Part shown: piece after piece, positions 53,006 to 61,279 of the stretch
Position numbering within the stretch: position 1 is the stretch's first letter
How the letters are laid out: every line of letters starts with the position of its first letter
Assembly: GCF_000429445.1 (NCBI RefSeq)
Contig: NZ_AUBW01000009.1
Location: 124,001 to 188,000 of the forward strand
DNA length: 64,000 nucleotides
Source: Algoriphagus terrigena DSM 22685
Lineage (GTDB): Bacteria; Bacteroidota; Bacteroidia; Cytophagales; Cyclobacteriaceae
Direction of reading: 5' to 3'
Translations under genes and position numbers: made by a program
Notes under the pieces: generated by a model
What the model was told of the DNA's origin: nothing
Databases searched by the model: none
Seen by the model: the letters and a program-made list of their open reading frames with translations, nothing else

Positions 53006-54106
53006 TCAGGCCTTGACGGGGACCATTTCAGAATTGCCCAAGTATCGGAGCATTTCAAAGTGGGACTTCAAAGCATCAAAAAATGTCTTTTTTGTATGAT
53101 AAGGGATATTGTATTCGGCCGCGGTGGCTTTTACAATCGGGGCAATTTTCCGATAGTGTACGTGACAGATATCGGGAAACAAGTGATGCTCTACTTGATG
53201 ATTTAATCCTCCGATCATCCAGGCAAAAACCCGGCTTCCTTCGGAATAATTAGAAGTAGTAACCAACTGGTGAAGCATACGCTCACCTTCTACGATTCCA
53301 TGCTCATCTGCCTCTGGAAAATCCACATTTGGCATGATGTGCGCCGTTTGGAAAACCAGAGAAATACTCAATCCCGTAATAAAATGGAGTATTAAATAAG
53401 CAAGTAAAATCTCTCCTATACCAAAAGGAGAAAAAGCAATAGGCAAACCTAAGATGAATGCAAAATAAACAAGCTTCCAGGCAATAATCTTCAATACTGA
53501 GTTTCTGTATACATTTTTACCTTTCATCAACCCCATTTTATAGTATCGGGTCAAGCGTACAAAGTCTTTAGAAGTCACCCACGATACGGTAGACAAACCA
53601 TAGAAAAACCATGTATACCAATGTTGATACGGATGAAGTGCATTTTTCTCAGCATTTGGAGAAAATCTAAGGAAAAACGGTGCATTGATATCATCGTCCC
53701 CTTCAGAAATATTCGTGTAGGAATGATGAAGTACATTGTGTTGGATTTTCCAGACTTGAGCGTTGGCGCCAACCATATTAAGCGTATAGCCTAACAGTTT
53801 GTTGACCATAGCGTTTTTGGAAAAAGATCCGTGAATGGCGTCGTGCATGACGCCCATCCCGATTCCAGCCATGCCAAACCCGCTCAGAATGTAGCAGGCG
53901 AAGAGTTGCCAAGTTTGATTCGCTACTCCCGTTGCGATAAGAATGATGGGGGTGAAATAAAGCGATACCATGACGACAGTCTTGATGACCATCTCTCTAT
54001 TGGCATACTTGGATTTCTGGGTGGCTTTGAAATAATTGTTAACTCTGCTCTTGAGAGTTATTGAGAAATCAGAAAGTTCTGATTCGGAGAAACGAATAGT
54101 CTTAAT
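53006..54106 (-). CDS. acyl-CoA/lipid fatty-acid desaturase, apparent ATT start
   Basis: Three His boxes: HDAIH, HNVLHH and HQVEHH, in the order of membrane fatty-acid desaturases (fused-type, di-iron), with hydrophobic segments between. From the first ATG (53992) the protein is 328 aa and lacks the N-terminal segment that homologues carry. The frame continues upstream for 38 codons that look like that conserved segment (IRFSESELSDF, LKSRVNNYFKATQ) to an ATT at 54106, where homologues have Met-Lys. No ATG, GTG or TTG occurs between there and the upstream stop. I extend to the ATT, giving 366 aa. It introduces a double bond into acyl chains, so raises membrane fluidity. It is the first gene of the helicase-csp unit. 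Confidence 0.85.
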   Translation of the reverse strand: MKTIRFSESELSDFSITLKSRVNNYFKATQKSKYANREMVIKTVVMVSLYFTPIILIATGVANQTWQLFACYILSGFGMAGIGMGVMHDAIHGSFSKNAMVNKLLGYTLNMVGANAQVWKIQHNVLHHSYTNISEGDDDINAPFFLRFSPNAEKNALHPYQHWYTWFFYGLSTVSWVTSKDFVRLTRYYKMGLMKGKNVYRNSVLKIIAWKLVYFAFILGLPIAFSPFGIGEILLAYLILHFITGLSISLVFQTAHIMPNVDFPEADEHGIVEGERMLHQLVTTSNYSEGSRVFAWMIGGLNHQVEHHLFPDICHVHYRKIAPIVKATAAEYNIPYHTKKTFFDALKSHFEMLRYLGNSEMVPVKA

Positions 54107-54529
54107 AATAAGGCGATTTAAGTAAGAGAAATCTTGGGTGCTCGTAAAGGATTTTTAAAACTGCCGATTTTAATTCAAAATGACAAGGGCCATTTATAGA
54201 ATCAAAAAAGTAGAAGAAGAAGAATTAAAACCTTTTGAATGGAGAACTCTTGATTTGCTACTTAATGCAGGTGTTTCACCGATGCTAACTTGATATCAAG
54301 TATCGAAAACATTTCTTCGACGCGACAAAGGTGGGGAAAACTATTTGCTTTTCCTAATTAATTGGGAAATCAGCCCGAATGGTTTGGTCGTCTCCCGGAG
54401 AATAAAACCTCTTCTATGGATCATTTTTGAGGAAAACCGCGAAATGACATGGTTTTTAAAAATCTGAATACCCAAAAGCTGTAGCTTTATTCGACTTAGA
54501 CGATACCGTCGACTGGATGTCATTGTCTT
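54107..54529. other. intergenic stretch upstream of the desaturase, no gene called
   Basis: About 420 bases. A 37-codon plus-strand ORF at 54180-54293 and a 60-codon minus-strand ORF at 54341-54523 exist, but neither has a family, coupling or a good start context. The region must hold the promoter of the desaturase unit; I could not identify it. Confidence 0.4.
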
Positions 54530-55585
54530 TCATTTTTTCGGTTCGGCTCTAGCTGCTTGGATAGGTTTAAAAGGCCCCAACTTGTGTTGACTTTCATCAA
54601 ATTCATCCGCGAAGGGTCCAAAAGGATGATCTATCGGTTTTTTGGAAATATCCGGCCAGTCCTGAGCAAAATACTTCTCAGGTCTTTCGAGACTGTTTAC
54701 ATAAGCAGCTACATCCCAGGCCTCTTCGTCAGTCAAAACCGGCTTTTCAAAAGTGGTTCCAAACGGCATATTTGCCTTCACGAAGCCTGCAAAGCGGGAA
54801 AGTCTAAACAAGCCTGCCGCATTGGTATAGCTTTGTTTCCCCCAGAGAGGCGGATATTTCTTACCGGACTCGTCAGGAATGGGCTCCCCCTGCCCATCGT
54901 CTGAGTGGCATTTTTGACAGTGATTTTGATATACGATCTTCCCCTTTGCCGGATCAGCGGCACGATCCAGTAGCGGCAATTCGTAGATTCCCCCGCCAGC
55001 CGGAGCTTTTCCCTTCTCCACATCCTTCCCCAGCCAATTGATATAAGCCGCCATCGCCTTCATCTCCCTGGACTCAGGTACCAGGGGCTGTCCGTTGAGG
55101 CTTCTTTGAAAGCAATCATTGATCCGTTTTTGGATGTCTTCGACAGTGCCTGATCGCGCCCGCATCTTTGGATAGGTTGAAAACACAGCGCTATAATTGT
55201 TGCCCAGAGGAGCTGTTCCCGCCTTCAAATGGCAATTTTGGCAATTCATCCCGTTGGACATTACTTTGACTGTTCCTTCGGGACCAAAAAATTCAGCGGT
55301 ATTCGCGATCAGTTCTTTCCCGTATTTGATCTCAGCGGCATTGGCTTCTGCATCCACGGTACTCCAATCAGGAGCTTGCCACATGCTTCCGGCGTCGGCC
55401 AGAGGGTTCAGCGCGAGGATCGATTTATCTTCCACCTTGACTGAGTCTATGGGCACTACTTCATCGGAAAAATGCACACCGCTCTCGAATAGGAAGATTG
55501 CAAATCCAATCACTCCGACGGATAAAGTCAAGAGTGCCAACAATCCGATGAGGTCAGAAATCGAGGAAAGAAAATCGCGCTTCAT
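54530..55585 (-). CDS. membrane-anchored dihaem c-type cytochrome, TsdA-like
   Basis: 351 aa. An N-terminal TM helix (about 10-34) anchors it to the membrane with the rest outside the cytoplasm. Two haem sites: CQNCH at 115-119 and CQKCH at 223-227. Between them lies the TsdA pattern RINDCFQRSLNGQP, where Cys158 may be the unusual axial haem ligand as in thiosulfate dehydrogenase. A later Met in KANMPFG can serve haem 2. TsdA joins two thiosulfates into tetrathionate, passing electrons to the respiratory chain. Nearby YeeE/YedE channels and a persulfide dioxygenase support a sulfur role. Some members of the family instead work as tetrathionate reductases or plain electron carriers. Confidence 0.8.
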   Translation of the reverse strand: MKRDFLSSISDLIGLLALLTLSVGVIGFAIFLFESGVHFSDEVVPIDSVKVEDKSILALNPLADAGSMWQAPDWSTVDAEANAAEIKYGKELIANTAEFFGPEGTVKVMSNGMNCQNCHLKAGTAPLGNNYSAVFSTYPKMRARSGTVEDIQKRINDCFQRSLNGQPLVPESREMKAMAAYINWLGKDVEKGKAPAGGGIYELPLLDRAADPAKGKIVYQNHCQKCHSDDGQGEPIPDESGKKYPPLWGKQSYTNAAGLFRLSRFAGFVKANMPFGTTFEKPVLTDEEAWDVAAYVNSLERPEKYFAQDWPDISKKPIDHPFGPFADEFDESQHKLGPFKPIQAARAEPKK

Positions 55586-55721
55586 TTGGCTAAATACTCC
55601 CTGAAATGTACAAACTCGGGAGTTTCCGAATCAAAAAAACTGAGTGTCTTCTCCAAATAAAACCGCACTGTCTGAGAAAAACACACCCGGAAGGTCTATT
55701 CTCATCTTTTTGTGGGTGAGA

Positions 55722-56441
55722 TTAACTCTGGAAGCGAACAATAAAAACCAATTTTTCGCCAACTCTCCCCTCAATAAATTTAACTTCCCGATTATCAAAT
55801 AGCTTCAGCTTTACCAAGTCATCTTTATGGCATTCAGCCAGATAATTGATAGAAAGGTTGCTTGGATAGATCCCCTGATCTGCGAGGAAGTTTTCCACCC
55901 ATCGGATGTAGCTGGTGTTGTTCACATGATAGTTCAGATCCAGATCAGAAAAGCGCACCTTAAGCTCCTCCGTCGCGATGAGATCTCCCGCCGCCACCAA
56001 CTTGTGCGGCTGTCGGTCTGGCTTCATGTTGGGGTCAAAAAGCGCCGGCGGCAGGATCGCTTCTGGTTTATGAATGCGTTTCGTGCCGGAATTGAGCAAA
56101 AGCCAGGAAGACATCCCCCGAGCCAACACACGTTCACTCTCGTCCCAAACCATAAAATCCCGAAAAGCGAAAAGCTTGTCAGCGCCTTTGGAACCTGTAA
56201 ACAGGTGAATCGTTTCTCCCCATTTGGGGAATTTCAGCAGGTTGATTTCCAATCGAGCCAAAGCCCACATCAGATTCATCTCTGAGAGATTTCTTCCAAA
56301 ATCAGCTGAATCGGCATGTGCCCAGGCAATCTCCTGAAACAAATCCGCCAGGGACGTCAGGCTGATTTTTCCGTCAGGATTAACCTGAAAAGATCCTACT
56401 TCAAATACTTTGGAAAACTGAAAACTCTCGGGTAATGTCAT
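55722..56441 (-). CDS. acyl-ACP thioesterase (FatA/FatB-like)
   Basis: 239 aa from the ATG at 56441, chosen because it overlaps the MFS stop as ATGA; the frame runs further to 56525 but that part overlaps the MFS gene. Double hot-dog pattern: N-terminal half 10-135 with LFQEIAWAHADSADFG, C-terminal half with LDLNYHVNNTSYIRWVEN (Asn/His motif of acyl-ACP thioesterases). It hydrolyses acyl-ACP to free fatty acid. It is cytoplasmic, translationally coupled to the MFS transporter. Confidence 0.85.
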   Translation of the reverse strand: MTLPESFQFSKVFEVGSFQVNPDGKISLTSLADLFQEIAWAHADSADFGRNLSEMNLMWALARLEINLLKFPKWGETIHLFTGSKGADKLFAFRDFMVWDESERVLARGMSSWLLLNSGTKRIHKPEAILPPALFDPNMKPDRQPHKLVAAGDLIATEELKVRFSDLDLNYHVNNTSYIRWVENFLADQGIYPSNLSINYLAECHKDDLVKLKLFDNREVKFIEGRVGEKLVFIVRFQS

Positions 56442-57610
56442 GCAGTGGCCTTCTTGGGGAATTTTGGCGGTATCAAAAACACCTGCTTTCGAAAGCTCGA
56501 AAGTAACAAAATCCCCAAACCACACATGGCAACCAGAGCAAAAGAAATTTTTAAGTCAAATAATTCAGCGACAAATCCGATCAAAGGCGGTCCTAACAAA
56601 AATCCAAAAAACGAGATCGTCGATACCAGAGCCAGCGCCACACTCGGAGTATAGAGCTTGGACCTCCCGGCGATTCCATAGGAAAGCGGGATGATCGATG
56701 CGACTCCCAATCCAACGAGTAGAAAACCCAAGGTCGCTGCCCAAACCACGGGCAAAAACACCGACAAAAGCAAGCCAATGAATATCAACAGACCACTCAC
56801 CTGGATCACTGCTACCTTGGTATAGCGGGCGGCAAGCTTGTCCGTGAAAAACCGCCCGGAAGCCATTGCTCCCATGAAAGCCACATATCCCAGAGCCACG
56901 AGAGCAGGATCTGCCAACACCACTTTTTTGAAATAAACCCCACTCCAGTCGAACATACATCCCTCGCTCATCATCCCCAAAAACGCAATCATGCTAACCC
57001 GTAGCAGCAGAGCGTCTGGCTTCTTCAGGACCAACCCACTCCCCTCCGAGGACTTTTCTTCTTTGACGATCAGGCTCTTGGCAGACAATATAATGGCAAT
57101 CGAAATGACCGACACCACTCCAAAATGCTGGGCGGGAGTCAGATCCAGGAGAATCAAGGCCGCTCCTAATCCTGCTCCGGTAAATCCGGCAAGACTCCAA
57201 AGGCCGTGAAATGAGGCCAAGATGCTTTTTCCCATCTGATCTTCGAGATTCAGTCCCTGTGTATTCAGCGAGATGTTCATCACATTGCCCAGCATCCCGT
57301 AGCAAACCAGCACAGGAAGCAGCATCCAAGTAGAAGTGCTCAACCCGATCAATGGCAAGGTCAGCGCATAAGCTACTCCACCAAACAAACTGACTCCCCT
57401 ACTCCCAAAACGATGCACCGCCCAGCCAGCGATCGGCAGTCCAATCACAGAGCCTATCGGCAAAAAAAGCAGCAAAGTCCCCAGTTCGCCCTCAGAGAGA
57501 CCGAACTTGGTTTGGATATCGGGAATACGGGAAGCCCAAGTGGCGAAGCAAAGACCGACGAAAAAAAACATCGATCCTACAGCCACACGGCGTTTAGAAA
57601 GGTAATTCAT
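56438..57610 (-). CDS. MFS transporter (YbjJ-like)
   Basis: 390 aa, twelve hydrophobic segments. The N-terminal FATWASRIPDIQTKFGL and LSEGELGTLLLFLPIG segments match the YbjJ-like MFS branch, and the AGWAVHRFGSRGV loop has the family's 2-3 pattern. The substrate is unknown. It ends in an ATGA overlap with the thioesterase, so the two are co-expressed; a link to fatty-acid export is possible but untested. Confidence 0.85.
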   Translation of the reverse strand: MNYLSKRRVAVGSMFFFVGLCFATWASRIPDIQTKFGLSEGELGTLLLFLPIGSVIGLPIAGWAVHRFGSRGVSLFGGVAYALTLPLIGLSTSTWMLLPVLVCYGMLGNVMNISLNTQGLNLEDQMGKSILASFHGLWSLAGFTGAGLGAALILLDLTPAQHFGVVSVISIAIILSAKSLIVKEEKSSEGSGLVLKKPDALLLRVSMIAFLGMMSEGCMFDWSGVYFKKVVLADPALVALGYVAFMGAMASGRFFTDKLAARYTKVAVIQVSGLLIFIGLLLSVFLPVVWAATLGFLLVGLGVASIIPLSYGIAGRSKLYTPSVALALVSTISFFGFLLGPPLIGFVAELFDLKISFALVAMCGLGILLLSSFRKQVFLIPPKFPKKATA

Positions 57611-57731
57611 GACGTAATAGGTTGGTTTAATAGGTGCCCAAAGGTAGCCAAAATGCCCGGCAAATCGGGAAAGAATCGGCGAAGGGCCAAACTATTGTCG
57701 GGAGACCGTAGTTTTGTCAAAAATAACTGAG

Positions 57732-57812
57732 ATGGAATTTGTAATTGTAGGTGTCGTAGTGGTAGCCGCGATCTTGTTGATTCGGCTTATCATCAGGAAG
57801 GTATTTGACTAA
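57732..57812 (+). CDS. 26-residue single-TM peptide (candidate)
   Basis: MEFVIVGVVVVAAILLIRLI followed by IRKVFD: one strongly hydrophobic helix ending in positive residues, then a stop. The composition is what is expected of a short membrane peptide rather than chance sequence. It lies alone between two minus-strand genes and has a purine-rich TGAG just before the ATG. It could be a regulatory membrane peptide; there is no further support. Confidence 0.35.
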   Translation: MEFVIVGVVVVAAILLIRLIIRKVFD

Positions 57813-57868
57813 GAGTTGAAATAAGGGAAACCGAAAGTAGGAAAGACTTCGATCCTATCGACTTCAAT

Positions 57869-57907
57869 CAGGACCTTTGCCTCGGATATCCCGAAGCAAA
57901 GGTCCTG
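57869..57907. terminator. long hairpin downstream of the YeeE/YedE pair
   Basis: CAGGACCTTTGC pairs perfectly with GCAAAGGTCCTG over 12 bp, with a further partial inner stem. There is no long T-run on either side, so it may be an RNA-stabilising or weak terminator hairpin. It lies 16 bp past the stop of the gene at 57923. Confidence 0.55.
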
Positions 57908-57922
57908 AAATAAACAATCAAA

Positions 57923-58417
57923 TCAATTGGGCAGTTTATCTGCAAACTTGCCGTAAACCCAAGTACCGGCCAAAGCTGAAATCAGCGTCACCAAGACGAC
58001 TGTATAACCGGCGCCAATCTGCGCAAACAACGGCCCGGGACATGCGCCCGTAATCGCCCACCCAAGTCCAAACATAAAGCCACCGATGATCTGGCCTTTT
58101 TTAAATTCCTTGTCTGGAATACGAACTTGCTCTCCCTGAATTGTCTTGATTTTCAAACGCTTGATAAGCTGTATTGAAATGATCCCTACAATCACCGCCG
58201 AACCAATCACGCCATACATGTGGAAGGACTGAAGCCGGAACATCTCCTGAATCCTAAACCAAGAAACGATCTCGGCTTTGACAAAGACAATCCCAAAGAG
58301 TGTTCCCAAGATCAGGTACTTCAGCATCCCCAATCCTTTCTCTTCCTTTTCCTGAAGATTTGGTGCTTCGCAGTTTTGAGTCACCTCAAACTCCTCAATA
58401 TTTTCGGTCGTTTTCAT
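57923..58417 (-). CDS. YeeE/YedE-type (DUF6691) membrane protein
   Basis: 164 aa. After a soluble 26-residue N-terminus, four hydrophobic segments; the core has GLGWAITGACPGPLFAQIG, the DUF6691/YeeE half-motif with its conserved Cys. It lies 14 bp after the partner gene. Together the two make one YeeE/YedE-like unit. The family transports thiosulfate or related sulfur anions (TsuA type). This fits the sulfur genes on both sides. Confidence 0.85.
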   Translation of the reverse strand: MKTTENIEEFEVTQNCEAPNLQEKEEKGLGMLKYLILGTLFGIVFVKAEIVSWFRIQEMFRLQSFHMYGVIGSAVIVGIISIQLIKRLKIKTIQGEQVRIPDKEFKKGQIIGGFMFGLGWAITGACPGPLFAQIGAGYTVVLVTLISALAGTWVYGKFADKLPN

Positions 58418-58431
58418 TTCTTCGTTCTATC

Positions 58432-59013
58432 TTAAAATCCTACCCATTTCATCAGAGGCTCCAGCAGGACGTTGGTCATCAAGAAACCTCCCAGCATGAA
58501 GAAAACCGTTGCGACCAGCGAAGGCCACTGGAGATTGCTGATGCCCATGATCGCATGTCCGGACGTACATCCTCCGGCGTAGCGGGTACCAAACCCGACC
58601 AAAAACCCTCCGACAACGAAGAATAAAAAGCCTTTGGCATTGAACACATTTTCCCAAGAGAATATATCCAAGGGCATCAAGGCTTTGAAATCAGAGACTC
58701 CGAGTGCTGTCAAATCCGCCTGAGTTGCCTCCGAAATAACAATTGCGGAAGGATTTGCGAGAAAATTTGCGGCAATGAATCCTCCGATCCCTACTCCCAG
58801 GACAAAGAGAAGATTCCAGGTTTCCTTCTTCCAATTATAGGAGAAAAAAGGAATGCCGGCTGGTACGCACGCAGCGCAGATGTGTCTCAGAGAGGATGAA
58901 ATACCAAAGCTTTTGTTCCCCAACAGCAACAGTGCGGGAACCGTAAGGCCGATCATCGGCCCCGCCACATACCAAGGCCAGGGCTGACTCATCCAGTCAA
59001 CGAATTGGTTCAT
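58432..59013 (-). CDS. YeeE/YedE family sulfur-compound channel half
   Basis: 193 aa with five or more hydrophobic segments. The signature is [16 protein letters not shown] near 145-160, with the Cys used in thiosulfate passage in TsuA. A second Cys pair ([10 protein letters not shown]) is near 45-50. It is an inner-membrane protein. It is the first gene of a two-gene unit with 57923-58417. Confidence 0.9.
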   Translation of the reverse strand: MNQFVDWMSQPWPWYVAGPMIGLTVPALLLLGNKSFGISSSLRHICAACVPAGIPFFSYNWKKETWNLLFVLGVGIGGFIAANFLANPSAIVISEATQADLTALGVSDFKALMPLDIFSWENVFNAKGFLFFVVGGFLVGFGTRYAGGCTSGHAIMGISNLQWPSLVATVFFMLGGFLMTNVLLEPLMKWVGF

Positions 59014-59190
59014 AAGAATAATTTGAGTGAAATTTTAGAAACAAGAGGCAAGACAAGATTCATTGACTCCAGGCAATTAGCTGGTTAAATGAAGTATCAT
59101 AACAATAGTCAAACAGATTGACCATCATCCTGGCGTCTCGACACTTTGTACTTTGTAATGGTACCAAATACTATTTTTGCACTTTGCCTA

Positions 59191-60612
59191 TTACAGCAGC
59201 GTCGTCGGGCAGACGTAGGCCGTCACCTCAAACTTGCCGGATTCCTTCAGGTCCTTGAACCCCCCCTTGACGTCGACCAGATTGTGATAGCCTCTGGCCC
59301 TCAGGATGGAATTGAACACCATGGATCGATAGCCGCCGGCGCAGTGGACGTAGTAGGTTTTGTCCTTGTCTACTTCCAGCATGCTTTCGTTGATGAAATC
59401 CAACGGCGCATTCTCTGCTCCCACGACGTGTTCGGAGACGAATTCGGAATTCTTCCTCACATCCAGAATTTGAATCTCCGGGTGGTCCGACTTGATATCA
59501 GCGAGTTCATCCACTGAGATGGATTGGATCGAGTCGATTTCCTTTCCACTTTCGAGCCAGGCCTGGAAACCGCCCTTGAGATAGCCAATCGCAAAGTCGT
59601 AGCCCACACGCGCCAGTCGGGTGATCACTTCTTCTTCTCTGCCTTCCTCGGCGACCAGCAAGATCTCTTGCTTGAGATCCGGAATCATCGCTCCTACCCA
59701 CACTGCAAAGCTTCCGTCTATTCCGATATTGATGGAGTTGGGCACGAAGCCTTTGGCAAATGCCTGAGCTGCTCGTGTATCAAGGATCAAGGCGCCAGTT
59801 TCGTTGGCGGCGGCCTCAAATTCCTCCGGGCTCAGGGGGCGCTCACCTCTTTCCATCACCGCATCGATGCTGTCGTATCCCTGGATATTCATCATCACAT
59901 TTTGGGGGAAATAGGCAGGAGGCGGTGTCAGTCCAGTCAGCACTTCTTTGACAAACTGCTCTTTGCTCATATCCTGAAGCGCATAATTGGTCTTCTTCTG
60001 ATTTCCAAGCGTATCCGATGTCTCCTTGCTCATGTTTTTGCCGCAGGCAGAACCTGCTCCATGTGCCGGGTAGACGATCAGGTCGTCCGGCAATGGCATG
60101 AGTTTGTTTCTCAACGAATCATAGAGGTGCCCAGCGAGTTTCTCCTGCGTCAGGTCTGCCACGACCTTCTGCGCCAAATCAGGACGGCCCACATCTCCGA
60201 TAAACAGCGTGTCTCCTGTGAAGATTGCCTCTTCCTTTCCCTCCTCATTGATCAGCAGGTAGCAGACAGACTCCATGGTATGACCCGGAGTATGCAGCAC
60301 ACGGATCTTGGTTTTCCCAAGTGAGAATTCCTGATTGTCCCTGGCAATCGTCGCGTCAAATCCCATATGCATCTCGGTTGGCCCGTAGACGATCTGGGCT
60401 CCTGTCTTAGCCGCCAGATCCTGATGTCCGGATACAAAGTCGGCATGAAAATGAGTTTCAAAGACATACTTGATTTTGGCGTTTCGGCGATCGGCCTTTT
60501 CGATATAAGGCTGCACCTCCCGAAGCGGATCGATCACAGCGGCCTCCCCATCAGACTCAATGTAGTAGGCTCCCTGTGCAAGACATCCCGTGTAGATTTG
60601 TTCAATTTTCAT
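59191..60612 (-). CDS. persulfide dioxygenase-like MBL protein with two rhodanese domains
   Basis: 473 aa. Metallo-beta-lactamase domain 1-250: THFHADF (His54, His56, Asp58) with Phe59 in place of the second-metal His, His111, and Asp134 in TGDTLFIGDVGRPDL; this fits a single-iron ETHE1-like persulfide dioxygenase. First rhodanese about 265-355: no catalytic Cys (LLVAEEGREEEV), so probably structural. Second rhodanese about 365-465: active loop CAGGYRS with Cys424. Expected reaction: glutathione or protein persulfide + O2 to sulfite, with sulfur transfer by the rhodanese. It is cytoplasmic and upstream of the channel pair on the same strand. Confidence 0.9.
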   Translation of the reverse strand: MKIEQIYTGCLAQGAYYIESDGEAAVIDPLREVQPYIEKADRRNAKIKYVFETHFHADFVSGHQDLAAKTGAQIVYGPTEMHMGFDATIARDNQEFSLGKTKIRVLHTPGHTMESVCYLLINEEGKEEAIFTGDTLFIGDVGRPDLAQKVVADLTQEKLAGHLYDSLRNKLMPLPDDLIVYPAHGAGSACGKNMSKETSDTLGNQKKTNYALQDMSKEQFVKEVLTGLTPPPAYFPQNVMMNIQGYDSIDAVMERGERPLSPEEFEAAANETGALILDTRAAQAFAKGFVPNSINIGIDGSFAVWVGAMIPDLKQEILLVAEEGREEEVITRLARVGYDFAIGYLKGGFQAWLESGKEIDSIQSISVDELADIKSDHPEIQILDVRKNSEFVSEHVVGAENAPLDFINESMLEVDKDKTYYVHCAGGYRSMVFNSILRARGYHNLVDVKGGFKDLKESGKFEVTAYVCPTTLL

Positions 60613-60786
60613 ATGATTTTATTTTTTTTTTCAGAGGCTATATGGAATGCCCAAAATAATCATCCAGCTGTACGGGAAGACTTTTTCGTGGACATTTCAT
60701 GAATCGGTTTTTTTTATTTCTTCGAAAACTTGGATAAAATTAGCCGCTTGGCGACACTGTCTAAAGGACTTTTGTCACACAAGAGT

Positions 60787-61107
60787 TCAGGCGTTGGCCT
60801 GGAGGGTAGAATTGACGATCTGGACCAGTTGATGCACCGGCACCACTCCGGACTGTCTCCAGAGGATTTTGCCCTTCTGGAAAAGTATCAGCGTCGGTAC
60901 GCCCCGCACTTGAAACTTGCTGGCGGCGAGTGGATTTTTGTCAATATCTACCTTGAGTATTTTCACTTTGGCACCCATCTGCTTGGAGGTATCCTCCAAG
61001 ATCGGCTGCATGGTCTTGCAGGGCCCACACCAGGTGGCAAAGAAATCCACCAGTACGGGAGTCTCCCCATTGATCAGTTCCTGAAATGACTTTGGCTGTG
61101 TGCTCAT
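60787..61107 (-). CDS. trxA: thioredoxin
   Basis: 106 aa, thioredoxin fold with active site ATWCGPCK (Cys27, Cys30) and the cis-Pro segment GVPTLILF. It has no signal peptide, so is cytoplasmic. It reduces disulfides and can feed MsrAB and sulfur-transfer enzymes. It lies upstream of the persulfide dioxygenase on the same strand, 174 bp apart. Confidence 0.92.
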   Translation of the reverse strand: MSTQPKSFQELINGETPVLVDFFATWCGPCKTMQPILEDTSKQMGAKVKILKVDIDKNPLAASKFQVRGVPTLILFQKGKILWRQSGVVPVHQLVQIVNSTLQANA

Positions 61108-61279
61108 CGGACTTTGATTAGATTCTACCCTACAAAAGTAAGCTCACTTGGGAGATATAACAGTAATTTTTGTCACACTGGATTTGATCAGGCGAATGTG
61201 AAGGAGTTTTAAAAAGTGCTAAAAAAACCGGACTTGGAGTAAATTTTTATATTTTCGCCCCGACTAATTTACCCTCTTA

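Noticed and set aside
54180-54293. 37-codon plus-strand ORF upstream of the desaturase
   Set aside because: It is a charged helix only (KKVEEEELK); no coupling, no family, and likely by chance in a 420-bp gap.
59524-60324. Long plus-strand ORF opposite the persulfide dioxygenase gene
   Set aside because: It is a codon-bias shadow: the minus-strand gene has clear motifs throughout, and the antisense translation (Cys/His/Arg-rich) matches no family.
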